64,000 nucleotides of DNA from a virus, in the IMG/VR virus record IMGVR_UViG_3300036719_002639, positions 1 to 64,000 of that record. The stretch is one strand, 5' to 3'. The notes under the pieces were generated by a model. It was given only the letters and a program-made list of their open reading frames with translations. It was not told where the DNA came from and did not search any database. Every line of letters starts with the position of its first letter. The first letter of the stretch is position 1. The position numbers and the translations under genes were made by a program. Below are positions 30,006 through 37,886 of the stretch, piece after piece.

Positions 30006-30032
30006 GGATTAGTTGAAAATGTAAGCAAATTC

Positions 30033-30040
30033 TATAAATA
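30033..30040 (+). promoter_or_regulatory. late promoter TATAAATA
   Basis: Exact late consensus. A short leader holds AGGAG before ATG 30066. Confidence 0.75.
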
Positions 30041-30065
30041 ATTAAAAGCAATAGGAGAAATAAAT

Positions 30066-30635
30066 ATGTTTACAGATTTCAAATCAAAATTTAGTATGTT
30101 GTGTGAAGAGAACACTCTTCGTTATAAACAATCAGGTGTATTGTTTGGTGATTATTGCATTATTCGACCTGATGCACTTAAATCAGACTTTATGAAAGGT
30201 AAGCCTTCTAATTTCGTAGATAAAATTAAATCTATGATGAATTCAGATAAGCCTCTCAAGATTAGTGTAGTTAAATCAGTACGTCCAGAGAGTTCTAATG
30301 ATCTTGCTGCTGGTGCTGGTGAGGCTTCTACTGGTACTATGGTGGATGTTATCACCTGTTTGACTCCTGCGACCTTTGTAGACCCTGTTACACTCCCTGT
30401 AGAGCTTATTGACGTAGTTATCCCTAATGATAACAATTGGAGTCCTGCTATGCCTGATAGTTGGAAACGTAAAGATGATTCACAAATTGAACCCATCCCT
30501 GTTACTGATGCTACAGGTGAGCTTGATCACCAAACTCAAGGTTCAAAACGTAAATTGGCTACCAAAGATACAAAAGGTCTTGGTAAATCAGCCGTAGACG
30601 GTAAGAAATCAGCTAAAAAGGCTAAAGAGGACTAA
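30066..30635 (+). CDS. unknown late protein with basic C-terminal tail
   Basis: 189 residues with an AGGAG ribosome site. The N-terminal half (LRYKQSGVLFGDYCIIRPDALKSDF) looks like a compact alpha/beta domain. The middle is acidic and proline-rich. The last 40 residues are Lys/Arg-rich (SKRKLATKD, GKKSAKKAKED), resembling DNA-associated tails. It is followed 4 bases later by another late gene, so the two form an operon. A virion or head-internal DNA-binding role is possible but not shown. Confidence 0.75.
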   Translation: MFTDFKSKFSMLCEENTLRYKQSGVLFGDYCIIRPDALKSDFMKGKPSNFVDKIKSMMNSDKPLKISVVKSVRPESSNDLAAGAGEASTGTMVDVITCLTPATFVDPVTLPVELIDVVIPNDNNWSPAMPDSWKRKDDSQIEPIPVTDATGELDHQTQGSKRKLATKDTKGLGKSAVDGKKSAKKAKED

Positions 30636-30639
30636 TAAA

Positions 30640-31239
30640 ATGCAATTTACATCATTATCTAATAAAGAATCTGAAAAAATTTCTGATGCTTATGAACAAA
30701 TCTTGAAAAAAGCTAAAGAAACACCAAAACCTGCTCCTAAAGACCCACCAAAACCTATTAAAGAGGGTATCGATCCTCGTCAAGCTGATGGTGGCAAGGG
30801 AGATTATCTTAGAGACATGGCAAAAGATGATAAAGCTGATACAAGAAGAGAAAAAGCTTCTGCTATTCCTTTAGATCAACCTGCTGGTGTTGGTAGGGAT
30901 CAAATTGCACGTATTGAAGCTGCAAGAGCCAAATTAAAGACATTAGCTGGTGCTTACAAAGAAGCAAAACAGACAAATGCGCCTAATTTGATCAGTTTAC
31001 GTAGCGAAGTTGTTGATACCATTGCTGATGTGTTTGAAGATATCGCCCAAGATGCTGTTAAACAGTTCGAAGGTGACAATCTTAAAACTACAAGAGGTAA
31101 TTACGGTAAATACATGCAGTTCTTGTCTAATGAAAGCTTTAAGGGATTATATCTTCATGGTATTATCAAAGCCCTTAGAAAAGCTGGTGCTGGACAAGGG
31201 CTTAGTGACGCAACTCGTATTATAATGGGTAACTTCTAA
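30640..31239 (+). CDS. unknown late protein, Lys/Pro-rich N terminus
   Basis: 199 residues. The N-terminal amphipathic stretch (KISDAYEQILKKAKE) resembles the short N-terminal helices of other late genes here. A Lys/Pro-rich disordered region (residues 30-50) and a helical C-terminal domain with a Gly/Ala-rich end follow. Its 3' end meets the clamp-loader gene tail to tail with one base between the stops. Co-transcribed with the preceding gene. No family recognised. Confidence 0.75.
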   Translation: MQFTSLSNKESEKISDAYEQILKKAKETPKPAPKDPPKPIKEGIDPRQADGGKGDYLRDMAKDDKADTRREKASAIPLDQPAGVGRDQIARIEAARAKLKTLAGAYKEAKQTNAPNLISLRSEVVDTIADVFEDIAQDAVKQFEGDNLKTTRGNYGKYMQFLSNESFKGLYLHGIIKALRKAGAGQGLSDATRIIMGNF

Positions 31240-31240
31240 G

Positions 31241-32194
31241 TTACTTATCTAATATTTGTTCAATCTTGATAACACAGGCAAAGAAGTTAATCTCTTTATC
31301 GAGTACTGTTGCATCTGCACACATCGAATCAGATATTACTAATAAAACTATCTTCTTCTTCGTCATAGGTAAGTCTGCATCAGCATAAAATAAATCAAAA
31401 AGCTGTCTCAATAAGGCTTGATAATTACTATTGAATGCTGTTTCCTTTGCAATAACTGCTCCACGCATTTCAAAGATATCTTTCTTATTACGGATATAAT
31501 CATAACAAGTCTTTGCCAATTGAGCAACTTCCTTGGTAAGATCGACTTCTGCGTAAATAAATTTACCAGTTATGGAAAATTTTTGAAGACTATTGATACC
31601 TGCACGTAAATCTGGATAACAATCATTGATTAATTTCTTAAAATTCTCTATTTGATCTTTATCAATTCTAATCTTTTCTTCGTGTAATATTTTAATAAGA
31701 CGATTACTATATTCTGAACGACTAGGTTGAATATAAAATGTTCCTGCCGAACAACGTGAACGAATGGCATCACTAATTTTATTAATATTGTTAGCAGTTA
31801 ATACAAATCTTGCATATTTTGCATATTCCTCAATTGAATTACGTAAAGCATCTTGACCTGCTGTAGAAAACCCATCAAATTCGTCCAAAAAGACTACCTT
31901 AATACCACCATCAATACTTTTTGTTTGTATAAAATTAGTAATCTTACCACGAACAGTTTCAATACCTGACTCGTCTGATGCATTAATATAAAGATATTGA
32001 CAACCCAACAAATCATTTACAATGATATGACCTAATCGGGATTTCCCACCACCGGGTTCACCTACTAACAAAATATTAGGAATGTTTTTTGTTTTCTGTA
32101 CATTTAAAAAATATTCTCGTACTTCTGGTGTAAGAATAATATCTTCAAATTTGTATGGTCTATATTTTACTTCCCAAAGAATATCAAAGTTCAT
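31241..32194 (-). CDS. sliding clamp loader ATPase, gp44-like
   Basis: 317 residues, the AAA+ large subunit of the T4-type clamp loader. Visible are the Walker A GEPGGGKS (45-52), the Walker B VVFLDE (100-105), the arginine-finger motif SRC (146-148) and the N-terminal WEVKYRPYKFEDI typical of gp44, RFC and DnaX. It loads the replication clamp, which in T4-like phages also activates late promoters. The start overlaps the preceding gene's stop. The small subunit (gp62) is not in the neighbourhood. Confidence 0.92.
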   Translation of the reverse strand: MNFDILWEVKYRPYKFEDIILTPEVREYFLNVQKTKNIPNILLVGEPGGGKSRLGHIIVNDLLGCQYLYINASDESGIETVRGKITNFIQTKSIDGGIKVVFLDEFDGFSTAGQDALRNSIEEYAKYARFVLTANNINKISDAIRSRCSAGTFYIQPSRSEYSNRLIKILHEEKIRIDKDQIENFKKLINDCYPDLRAGINSLQKFSITGKFIYAEVDLTKEVAQLAKTCYDYIRNKKDIFEMRGAVIAKETAFNSNYQALLRQLFDLFYADADLPMTKKKIVLLVISDSMCADATVLDKEINFFACVIKIEQILDK

Positions 32195-32379
32195 TTATTT
32201 TTCTCCATAAAATTTTCTGCACGTAAATGTTGTAAGCGTTGATCAAGATCATATATCACATACTTCTGAAAGTCAATGATTTTCTTTAATCTTTCTATTT
32301 CAAGTTTATCATTACATGACGCACACTCACATTTACGTGTAGGTTCATCTTTATCTTCCCAACCATGAACGAAATCCAT
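32191..32379 (-). CDS. small coiled-coil protein, CxC..C motif
   Basis: 62 residues. A CECASC cluster lies at about 17-22, followed by a heptad-like helix (KLEIERLKKIIDFQKYVIYDLDQRLQHL). The gene is coupled to the clamp-loader ATPase by an ATGA overlap. It is far too short to be a normal gp62 homologue. Unknown. Confidence 0.65.
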   Translation of the reverse strand: MDFVHGWEDKDEPTRKCECASCNDKLEIERLKKIIDFQKYVIYDLDQRLQHLRAENFMEKNK

Positions 32380-32380
32380 A

Positions 32381-32689
32381 TTATTCTCCTTGGTATTCTA
32401 GAGAACCTTCATTGATAGTATTACCATCCATATTGTAAAAATGATGAAGAATCATTTCACCGCTGTTAGCATTACCCACTAAACATGCCCAAAATCTGGT
32501 GTTATCATCTTTATCACCAACTTTACGTTGCTTATCAGTACTGAAATATGACTTACCATATTTCTTAATCCAATTTTCAACACGTTCAGGTGCAGAGAAA
32601 ATTCCGATAACATGTACTGTATCATTGGGAATCAATTTCCCAAGTTTCTTCATCTTACGACTCTCTAAAACAAAATATTCCTTTTTCAT
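32381..32689 (-). CDS. unknown small early protein
   Basis: 102 residues from ATG 32689, which has an AAGGAT ribosome site; the upstream extension to 32722 runs into the previous gene. The sequence has a basic N-terminal half (SRKMKKLGKLIPNDTVHVIG) and a strand-rich C terminus with WACLVGN. No family recognised. Confidence 0.65.
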   Translation of the reverse strand: MKKEYFVLESRKMKKLGKLIPNDTVHVIGIFSAPERVENWIKKYGKSYFSTDKQRKVGDKDDNTRFWACLVGNANSGEMILHHFYNMDGNTINEGSLEYQGE

Positions 32690-32691
32690 AA

Positions 32692-32880
32692 TTAATCCTT
32701 TATAATTTCTGTTACAGACCAATGTAAAATAATAGTTATTAATCCGCTAATAAGAAAAGAACTAATAACTATTAAAACTGCGTATACTAACGCAAACATA
32801 AAACTAAGTGCTAGTGTTAATCCCGATAATAATAAAACTCCTAAAATTACTAAATTAATATATGCAATTTTCTTTCTCAT
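32692..32880 (-). CDS. small membrane protein, two TM segments
   Basis: 62 residues from ATG 32880, with AAAGGG upstream. After MRKK the sequence forms two hydrophobic segments (about 6-27 and 29-50) with a short acidic tail. An inner-membrane location with a basic cytoplasmic N terminus is likely. It could be holin-like by size, but nothing specific supports that and it lies in an early operon. Confidence 0.65.
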   Translation of the reverse strand: MRKKIAYINLVILGVLLLSGLTLALSFMFALVYAVLIVISSFLISGLITIILHWSVTEIIKD

Positions 32881-32881
32881 A

Positions 32882-33457
32882 TTAAACCCTTTCAATAAAA
32901 TGTCTCCACGACTGACAAGGATGATTCTGCCATACAACGGAAGTCAAAGGATTAATCCATCTTGGCTTACGTGGTTGTATAATCAACTTCATACCTGCTT
33001 CTTGTGGGGTTCTGTTAGCCTTCTTCTGATTACAACCCATACAAGCTGGAACAGTATTATCCCATGTACTCTTACCACCTCTAGAGCGTGGCATAACATG
33101 CTCGATCTGTAATTCCTTTTCAGTAAAAACTTTACCACAATATAAACACTTCATCTTATATGTCTTGAATAAATTCTCTCTGCTATATTTAACCTCTCTG
33201 TCGGGTAATCTGTCATACTTTGTAAGTACAATGATTTCAGGAACAGCAATAGGACATCTAACAGTCTTAATCTTAGCATAATCTTCTGCATTTGATATAG
33301 AGAAGTTAATCCAATCTTCATAAGCATATCCAACATAGTCTCTATCTAAAGCGTGTGCATGATCCTTATAAAGTAATGTAATACCTTTAGGCCAATCAAC
33401 AACATGTGTTGGAGTATAAGCTTTATTTAACACTAAAATATTATGTTTACTTTTCAT
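32882..33457 (-). CDS. HNH endonuclease, McrA/Cas9-type HNH with CxxC pairs
   Basis: 191 residues from ATG 33457. The HNH domain is at 104-150: C104-x2-C107, the central EHVMPRSRGGKSTWDN with His120, and C139-x2-C142 followed by NQKKANRT. This is the common restriction/homing HNH type and is unrelated to the WHIDHIIP proteins elsewhere in the window. The N-terminal 90 residues (LVLNKAYTPTHVVDW) form the typical accessory domain. It overlaps the upstream gene by 11 bases. It could be a DNA-processing or homing nuclease. Confidence 0.88.
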   Translation of the reverse strand: MKSKHNILVLNKAYTPTHVVDWPKGITLLYKDHAHALDRDYVGYAYEDWINFSISNAEDYAKIKTVRCPIAVPEIIVLTKYDRLPDREVKYSRENLFKTYKMKCLYCGKVFTEKELQIEHVMPRSRGGKSTWDNTVPACMGCNQKKANRTPQEAGMKLIIQPRKPRWINPLTSVVWQNHPCQSWRHFIERV

Positions 33458-33692
33458 CTTTAAATCCAATCCCAATTTTATCTATTTTTTTATTAACTAC
33501 TAAATCTTCTTCTCTTAATACCATTGTTTTAAATTCTGGCCCAAACCAATATAAAATTTCATATGTTACATTGAATTTATAAATGTTAATAGCATTTATT
33601 TTCCCATGCATAGGCACTTGCTTCGGATCACCGAAAGATACTAATGTACCTATCGGTAACACTTTTCTTGTTTCCTCAGTTAGTTTCTTCAT
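33447..33692 (-). CDS. unknown small beta-rich protein
   Basis: 81 residues. It has a strand-rich SH3-like pattern (PIGTLVSFGDPKQ, VTYEILYWFGPEFKTMVL, REEDLV) seen in small phage proteins that carry a Tyr-Trp core. It overlaps the downstream HNH gene. Confidence 0.65.
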   Translation of the reverse strand: MKKLTEETRKVLPIGTLVSFGDPKQVPMHGKINAINIYKFNVTYEILYWFGPEFKTMVLREEDLVVNKKIDKIGIGFKDEK

Positions 33693-33709
33693 ATGTTGTA
33701 AATACTATA

Positions 33710-34855
33710 TTATGCAATCTCAGTATTGTCAACAACTGTCGTATAAGTATTATCGAATTTATAATCTCCACTGAATACAGCATACACTGTCACAACTGGT
33801 GAATATGATGGTTTAGGTTTAAACGATTCTCTTGGCATAAATCCATAACGCATCGCAAGACGTAAATCTTTATCTGGATATTGTTTTTTAGCAGGAAATC
33901 CATAAAGCATCATAATTGGTCGATCTTCTGCCTTTTCTGTCTTTTCTAGAACCTCAAACACACCTTTAACGGTATATTTTGGTTCATATGTCTTATTTTT
34001 ACAATGATCTTTGCAACATTTACAACTACGGAAACGCTGTTCTAAAAACTTATTTTCCCAAATTGCTTGTAATTGACTATAAGGAATATTACCCTGTACT
34101 AAATCGTTAATATTACTTACCCATGAACGCATACTCAAACATGGAACAACATCTCCATTTGAAAGAATACCGATAGACTTTACACCTGCACTACACGATC
34201 CATTATTCATATCATCTGCAAGAACAACTTTTACCTTCTGATCAATTGCAGTTTGAATTTTATCAAATAAATGCTTCAACGCTTCATCATTGTTATAAAT
34301 GGCATCAGAACTTTCCATATCATTATACATGGTGTACTGAACCTGCCAGTTCATATTATACGTACTAACAACAGTTCTAATTTTATCAAAAAGAAATACA
34401 TTATTGATATTGAAATTAGTAATGACGGTCATTTTATCAACTAATGGTAATCGATTACCAAATGTTGCAAAGAATTGATCAATTTCCACTTGTTCGTTAA
34501 GTGATACACCAACCCAATCATAAGATTCTAATATTTTAATCTTATCATCAAAAATCATCGGGGAAAGTTGTTTAAAACTCTTAGGATTGAAAAGGATTTT
34601 AACCTGTACACCCTTATCTTTCAATACTTTTACCAAACGTTGGTGTGTAGCTAATGGTACTAATAGTGGATCACCACCACTAACATCGATAGCCGTAGGT
34701 GGAAACTCTGCAATGGCATCAACAATTCGATCAATAGTATTGGTATCAATTTCAGTATCCCATTGGTCTTTTGATCCACAATATTTACAGCCATTGTTAC
34801 ACTTACCTGTAATTTCGTAAATAATCTCTTCTAATTTAATTGCTGGTTTATTCAT
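33710..34855 (-). CDS. radical SAM enzyme with SPASM-like C terminus
   Basis: 381 residues. The cluster motif C19-x3-C23-x2-C26 (GKCNNGCKYCGSK) and the GGDPLL motif are at the N terminus. After about 215 a SPASM-like Cys set appears (SCSAGVKSIGILSNGDVVPC, then RSCKCCKDHCKNK), which normally holds auxiliary Fe-S clusters. Such enzymes often modify peptides or proteins. The gene is coupled by a 4-base overlap to a DUF6899-like gene in the early operon. Substrate unknown; anaerobic SAM chemistry is implied. Confidence 0.88.
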   Translation of the reverse strand: MNKPAIKLEEIIYEITGKCNNGCKYCGSKDQWDTEIDTNTIDRIVDAIAEFPPTAIDVSGGDPLLVPLATHQRLVKVLKDKGVQVKILFNPKSFKQLSPMIFDDKIKILESYDWVGVSLNEQVEIDQFFATFGNRLPLVDKMTVITNFNINNVFLFDKIRTVVSTYNMNWQVQYTMYNDMESSDAIYNNDEALKHLFDKIQTAIDQKVKVVLADDMNNGSCSAGVKSIGILSNGDVVPCLSMRSWVSNINDLVQGNIPYSQLQAIWENKFLEQRFRSCKCCKDHCKNKTYEPKYTVKGVFEVLEKTEKAEDRPIMMLYGFPAKKQYPDKDLRLAMRYGFMPRESFKPKPSYSPVVTVYAVFSGDYKFDNTYTTVVDNTEIA

Positions 34856-35103
34856 ACATCTCCATTCGTTAAGTTTGCATCATCTTCACGTTTATCCAAA
34901 AATCTTCTACGATATTCATCACCACAATGAATTGCTGCATATACAGTATCATGTAGATTCGAATAGTTAAAATCTCTTGTTGTCATGTATTCTTTCATAA
35001 GATAAAAGATACAATATTCCAATTCACCTTTAGTGGTAAATGGTGGAAGTTCACTTAAAACTTCATTAAATTTAACTCTATCACCTTGTTTAATATAGGG
35101 CAT
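34852..35103 (-). CDS. DUF6899-like small protein
   Basis: 83 residues. It matches the pattern of a small family common in phages and bacteria: MPYIKQGDRVKF start, KGELEYCIFYLMKEYM in the middle, a Tyr/Arg-rich EYRRRFLDKRE and the NGDV ending. Function unknown. Its stop overlaps the start of the radical SAM gene. Confidence 0.7.
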   Translation of the reverse strand: MPYIKQGDRVKFNEVLSELPPFTTKGELEYCIFYLMKEYMTTRDFNYSNLHDTVYAAIHCGDEYRRRFLDKREDDANLTNGDV

Positions 35104-35104
35104 A

Positions 35105-35497
35105 CTAATCCCTCTTCCTTTTATTTTGGATTACATCAACCGCATTCAACTTTAAAAAGTATTCAATACTTCCGGGACTTTTATCATCAACATAGATATT
35201 AGCATAAATTTTACGGTTTGCAAAGATATGTCCATTTTCTTTGAGCATTTTTACCACATATTCAGAGTGTGATGGAGCATTATCATTAACCGCATCAAAT
35301 GTTAGCCCATTTTCATTACATCTGTCGATAGCTTCTTGTAATGTTCCTGCCTCACGACAAGTCCATAAGATAATTTCTGCACCTTCCGATTTGAATTCTT
35401 TTACTTTTTCAAATACAGGAATTACAGGATTACCTAAATTGGGGTAACTATCTGTGAATAATGTACCATCATAATCAACTGCTACTATATATTTCAT
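35105..35497 (-). CDS. HAD-like hydrolase
   Basis: 130 residues. Motif I DYDGTL (8-13) has both catalytic aspartates, motif II is LWTCR with Thr, and a late DDK motif supplies the metal-binding acids. It resembles the short phage HAD proteins that may act as nucleotide or sugar phosphatases. It is the first gene of the early operon running to the clamp loader. The early -10 lies 7 bases before its ATG, so the message is probably leaderless. Confidence 0.85.
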   Translation of the reverse strand: MKYIVAVDYDGTLFTDSYPNLGNPVIPVFEKVKEFKSEGAEIILWTCREAGTLQEAIDRCNENGLTFDAVNDNAPSHSEYVVKMLKENGHIFANRKIYANIYVDDKSPGSIEYFLKLNAVDVIQNKRKRD

Positions 35498-35504
35498 GCT
35501 TACT

Positions 35505-35532
35505 ACTATATCAAAATATTAAAAAAATACAA
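35505..35532 (-). promoter_or_regulatory. early promoter, TTGTAT-16-TATAGT
   Basis: The -35 is at 35527-35532 and the -10 at 35505-35510, with TGA as extended -10. The start codon is 7 bases after the -10. Confidence 0.7.
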
Positions 35533-35552
35533 GTAGTATTTGCACTTTTTTA

Positions 35553-35560
35553 CATAAATA
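35553..35560 (+). promoter_or_regulatory. late promoter CATAAATA
   Basis: Late -10 element upstream of the GP88-like gene, in a divergent intergenic region shared with the early promoter at 35505. Confidence 0.65.
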
Positions 35561-35578
35561 GTTAAAATGGAGCATACT

Positions 35579-37549
35579 ATGGACTTTAAAACACTTTACA
35601 ATGAAATATTAACCGAAGGTAAAACCGAACTAGAGAAAATTAAGGAAGAAATAGCTAAAATTAGTGTAAAATATGGTGAAAAAGCTGCTACTGCCTTGGA
35701 AAATTTGTTAGAAGTAGTACAGGCTCATTCAACTGCATTAAAAAGCTTCCAAAAAAAGACACCAAAACCAACTTTATCTAAAAAAATAGATATAAATAAC
35801 CCTAAAAATAATAAAGAACGTGAAAAAATTAGTGAGTATAAGACAGCCCTTGTAGCATATAAAGCTGGATACGAAGATTTACAACACACAAAATTAAATG
35901 CTTTAGTTCCAATTTTAGATTCGGTTAAAGCAATTAATGTTCCTGAAAAAGATCCGTGTGGATTAGAGTATACCCAAGGGAATTCAAAAGTTGGTGATGA
36001 TACCATAATCATAAACATGGGACCAGCAACCGTATGTGACTCTGCTAAAGCAGGTAAATGTGATTTATACTTTTTGGGATTCTGCTATGCTCAAAATAAC
36101 GAATCTACTCATAAACTCGCTATTGTTAAACGTTTTAGAGAAAAATTACAATGGAAATTCGGAAATCCTACCACTATAGCTACACAAATTTCAGATGTAA
36201 TTTTAAAATTAAGAAAACGTGGTGATAAGATTAAATATGTACGTTTTAATGAGTCTGGTGATTTCGCAACACCTAATGATGCAACACCTAATGATGTCTC
36301 TAAATTTGAACAGGTTGTAGAAGAAACAAATAAATTATTAGGGAGTGATCCTGTTATATTCTACACCTATACACATAGAAGTGATTTATTCGAAACATAT
36401 AAACCAAAATCTAAAGAACTTATTATTCAAGGATCAGGTAAATTTGGTGAAACTGGTAAAGAAAAACCATTTTTTGTTCATAATTGTTTCATGGGTATTG
36501 ATTATGGTATCGTTGTTAATTTATTAGAGAATGGTAAATTAAATGATTCAGACGAATTAAAAACTGCACTAGGTTTACCGCTTGATAAACCTATTAAAAA
36601 TGTTGTTTATTGTCCCGGTAATTGTTTTGGATGTCTATTATGCAAAACTAAAAAGGAAGGTGTTGATAATGGCAGGTTAATTTTAGTTATGAATCATGGT
36701 ATGGGTGCGGAATTAACTAATGCTGTAAAAGATGTTACAAAACAACTTAGAGATTTATTCAAACAAAATGCCAATCAGATTTTAAAATTAAATGCTAGTA
36801 ATATTCCAGACGCTTTAAAAAAGGCTATTTTCTCCACTCAATATTTTCATGAGAATAGTGTCGTAGAAAAACTTCTTCTTTATACAATGCCTCGTTATAA
36901 TAATAAAACTAAAGTAACTAAACCACCACTAGTTGATATTGATAGTATATATCCCTTCATTATGGATATGCGTGAGTCTTTTAAGAAAGAAGTAAAGGCA
37001 AATCCTAAATCACAAATTCTTAAAGCAACTAGAAGATTTTTAGACCTTCAAACTGGTAAAGCTAGTGACGAAGCTCTATTACAATTTATTGATAAAACTC
37101 GACAGAAAATTAAAAGGGGTGAAGTTATTACTGATGTACCAGAAACAAGTGGTCCCACGGATGTTCCAACGGTTGCAGTGAATAGTAGTTATAAATTAAA
37201 TGGTAATTTATTAACCGAAGGTAAAAAATTCGATATATCAAAAGTTTCATCAGTTAATTTGGCTAATATGGCTTTAGATGGTAGTCTTGCTAAATTTAAT
37301 GGATTCAAAACTGAAAATGATTTATATCCAGACGGAAATCCTGATAAAGAAGTAGAAGAAACACCTCAACCTGCACCTGTTCAAGCTCCTACAGCTACCG
37401 CAATGCCTACTACTCCTGCTACACCTGCACCAACGGCTCCAACAGCCCCTACAACAGGTGAAGTTGTAGCAGACAGTCTACGTGTTCAAAAGAATATGCG
37501 TAAGATTCTAGGAGAAAAGAAGTGTATTATTTTGAAGAACCGTCTTTAA
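35579..37549 (+). CDS. capsid-tagged GP88-domain protein with two LTE cleavage sites
   Basis: 656 residues from ATG 35579, chosen because GGAG sits 7 bases upstream; an in-frame ATG at 35567 lacks one. Residues 1-13 (MDFKTLYNEILTE) form a short amphipathic helix ending in LTE, like a T4 capsid-targeting sequence cut by the prohead protease. A second LTE-G lies at 545-548. Residues about 135-380 resemble the GP88 phage family: Cys-rich GPATVCDSAKAGKCDLYFLGFCYA, the VRFNESGDF strand, IFYTYTHRSDLF and the closing CPGNCFGCLLC, a possible iron or zinc site. The C-terminal 90 residues are Pro/Ala/Thr-rich. The likely fate is packaging inside the head with processing at both sites. Confidence 0.75.
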   Translation: MDFKTLYNEILTEGKTELEKIKEEIAKISVKYGEKAATALENLLEVVQAHSTALKSFQKKTPKPTLSKKIDINNPKNNKEREKISEYKTALVAYKAGYEDLQHTKLNALVPILDSVKAINVPEKDPCGLEYTQGNSKVGDDTIIINMGPATVCDSAKAGKCDLYFLGFCYAQNNESTHKLAIVKRFREKLQWKFGNPTTIATQISDVILKLRKRGDKIKYVRFNESGDFATPNDATPNDVSKFEQVVEETNKLLGSDPVIFYTYTHRSDLFETYKPKSKELIIQGSGKFGETGKEKPFFVHNCFMGIDYGIVVNLLENGKLNDSDELKTALGLPLDKPIKNVVYCPGNCFGCLLCKTKKEGVDNGRLILVMNHGMGAELTNAVKDVTKQLRDLFKQNANQILKLNASNIPDALKKAIFSTQYFHENSVVEKLLLYTMPRYNNKTKVTKPPLVDIDSIYPFIMDMRESFKKEVKANPKSQILKATRRFLDLQTGKASDEALLQFIDKTRQKIKRGEVITDVPETSGPTDVPTVAVNSSYKLNGNLLTEGKKFDISKVSSVNLANMALDGSLAKFNGFKTENDLYPDGNPDKEVEETPQPAPVQAPTATAMPTTPATPAPTAPTAPTTGEVVADSLRVQKNMRKILGEKKCIILKNRL

Positions 37550-37746
37550 AACAGATTTCCACCAAAAATATCATTAAAAATACTACTATCAACCTTTGGT
37601 TCGGGTTTTCTGGCTTCTAAACCCTTATCAAAGGCTAATTTTAAAGCCTTCTTAAAGCCTTTCTTAGTCATTGTAATGGTTTCAGAATCGTTTCTGAGAT
37701 TCACGTTCTTATTTTCTATAATAATCCATAATGTTTCAAAGTTCAT
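37546..37746 (-). CDS. unknown small early protein
   Basis: 66 residues, lysine-rich with a DIFGGNLF end. It lies tail to tail with the GP88-like gene and their ends overlap by 4 bases. It has its own early promoter with the -10 placed 6 bases before the ATG, and no ribosome site, so it is probably leaderless. Confidence 0.7.
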   Translation of the reverse strand: MNFETLWIIIENKNVNLRNDSETITMTKKGFKKALKLAFDKGLEARKPEPKVDSSIFNDIFGGNLF

Positions 37747-37752
37747 GTGAAT

Positions 37753-37780
37753 AATATATCACTATTTTTGGAAAAGTCAA
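37753..37780 (-). promoter_or_regulatory. early promoter, TTGACT-16-TATATT
   Basis: The -35 is at 37775-37780 and the -10 at 37753-37758, with TGA as extended -10. It lies directly downstream of a terminator that insulates it from the endonuclease gene. Confidence 0.75.
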
Positions 37781-37781
37781 C

Positions 37782-37810
37782 AAAAAACCCCAAACCTTTC
37801 GGAATGGGGT
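37782..37810 (-). terminator. rho-independent terminator
   Basis: Minus-strand hairpin with stem ACCCCA / TGGGGT and an inner CC-GAAA-GG, followed by a T run. It ends transcription coming from the 37887-38798 gene or the tRNA array. Confidence 0.85.
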
Positions 37811-37886
37811 AAAACGACGAATATAGATTGTTTCTAAATGGTGCGGTATGGGAAATTCGAATTCCCAACAAAACATTGGCAATGTC

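Noticed and set aside
32692-32880. Two-TM protein as a holin
   Set aside because: Size fits, but it sits in an early replication-type operon with no lysis genes nearby.
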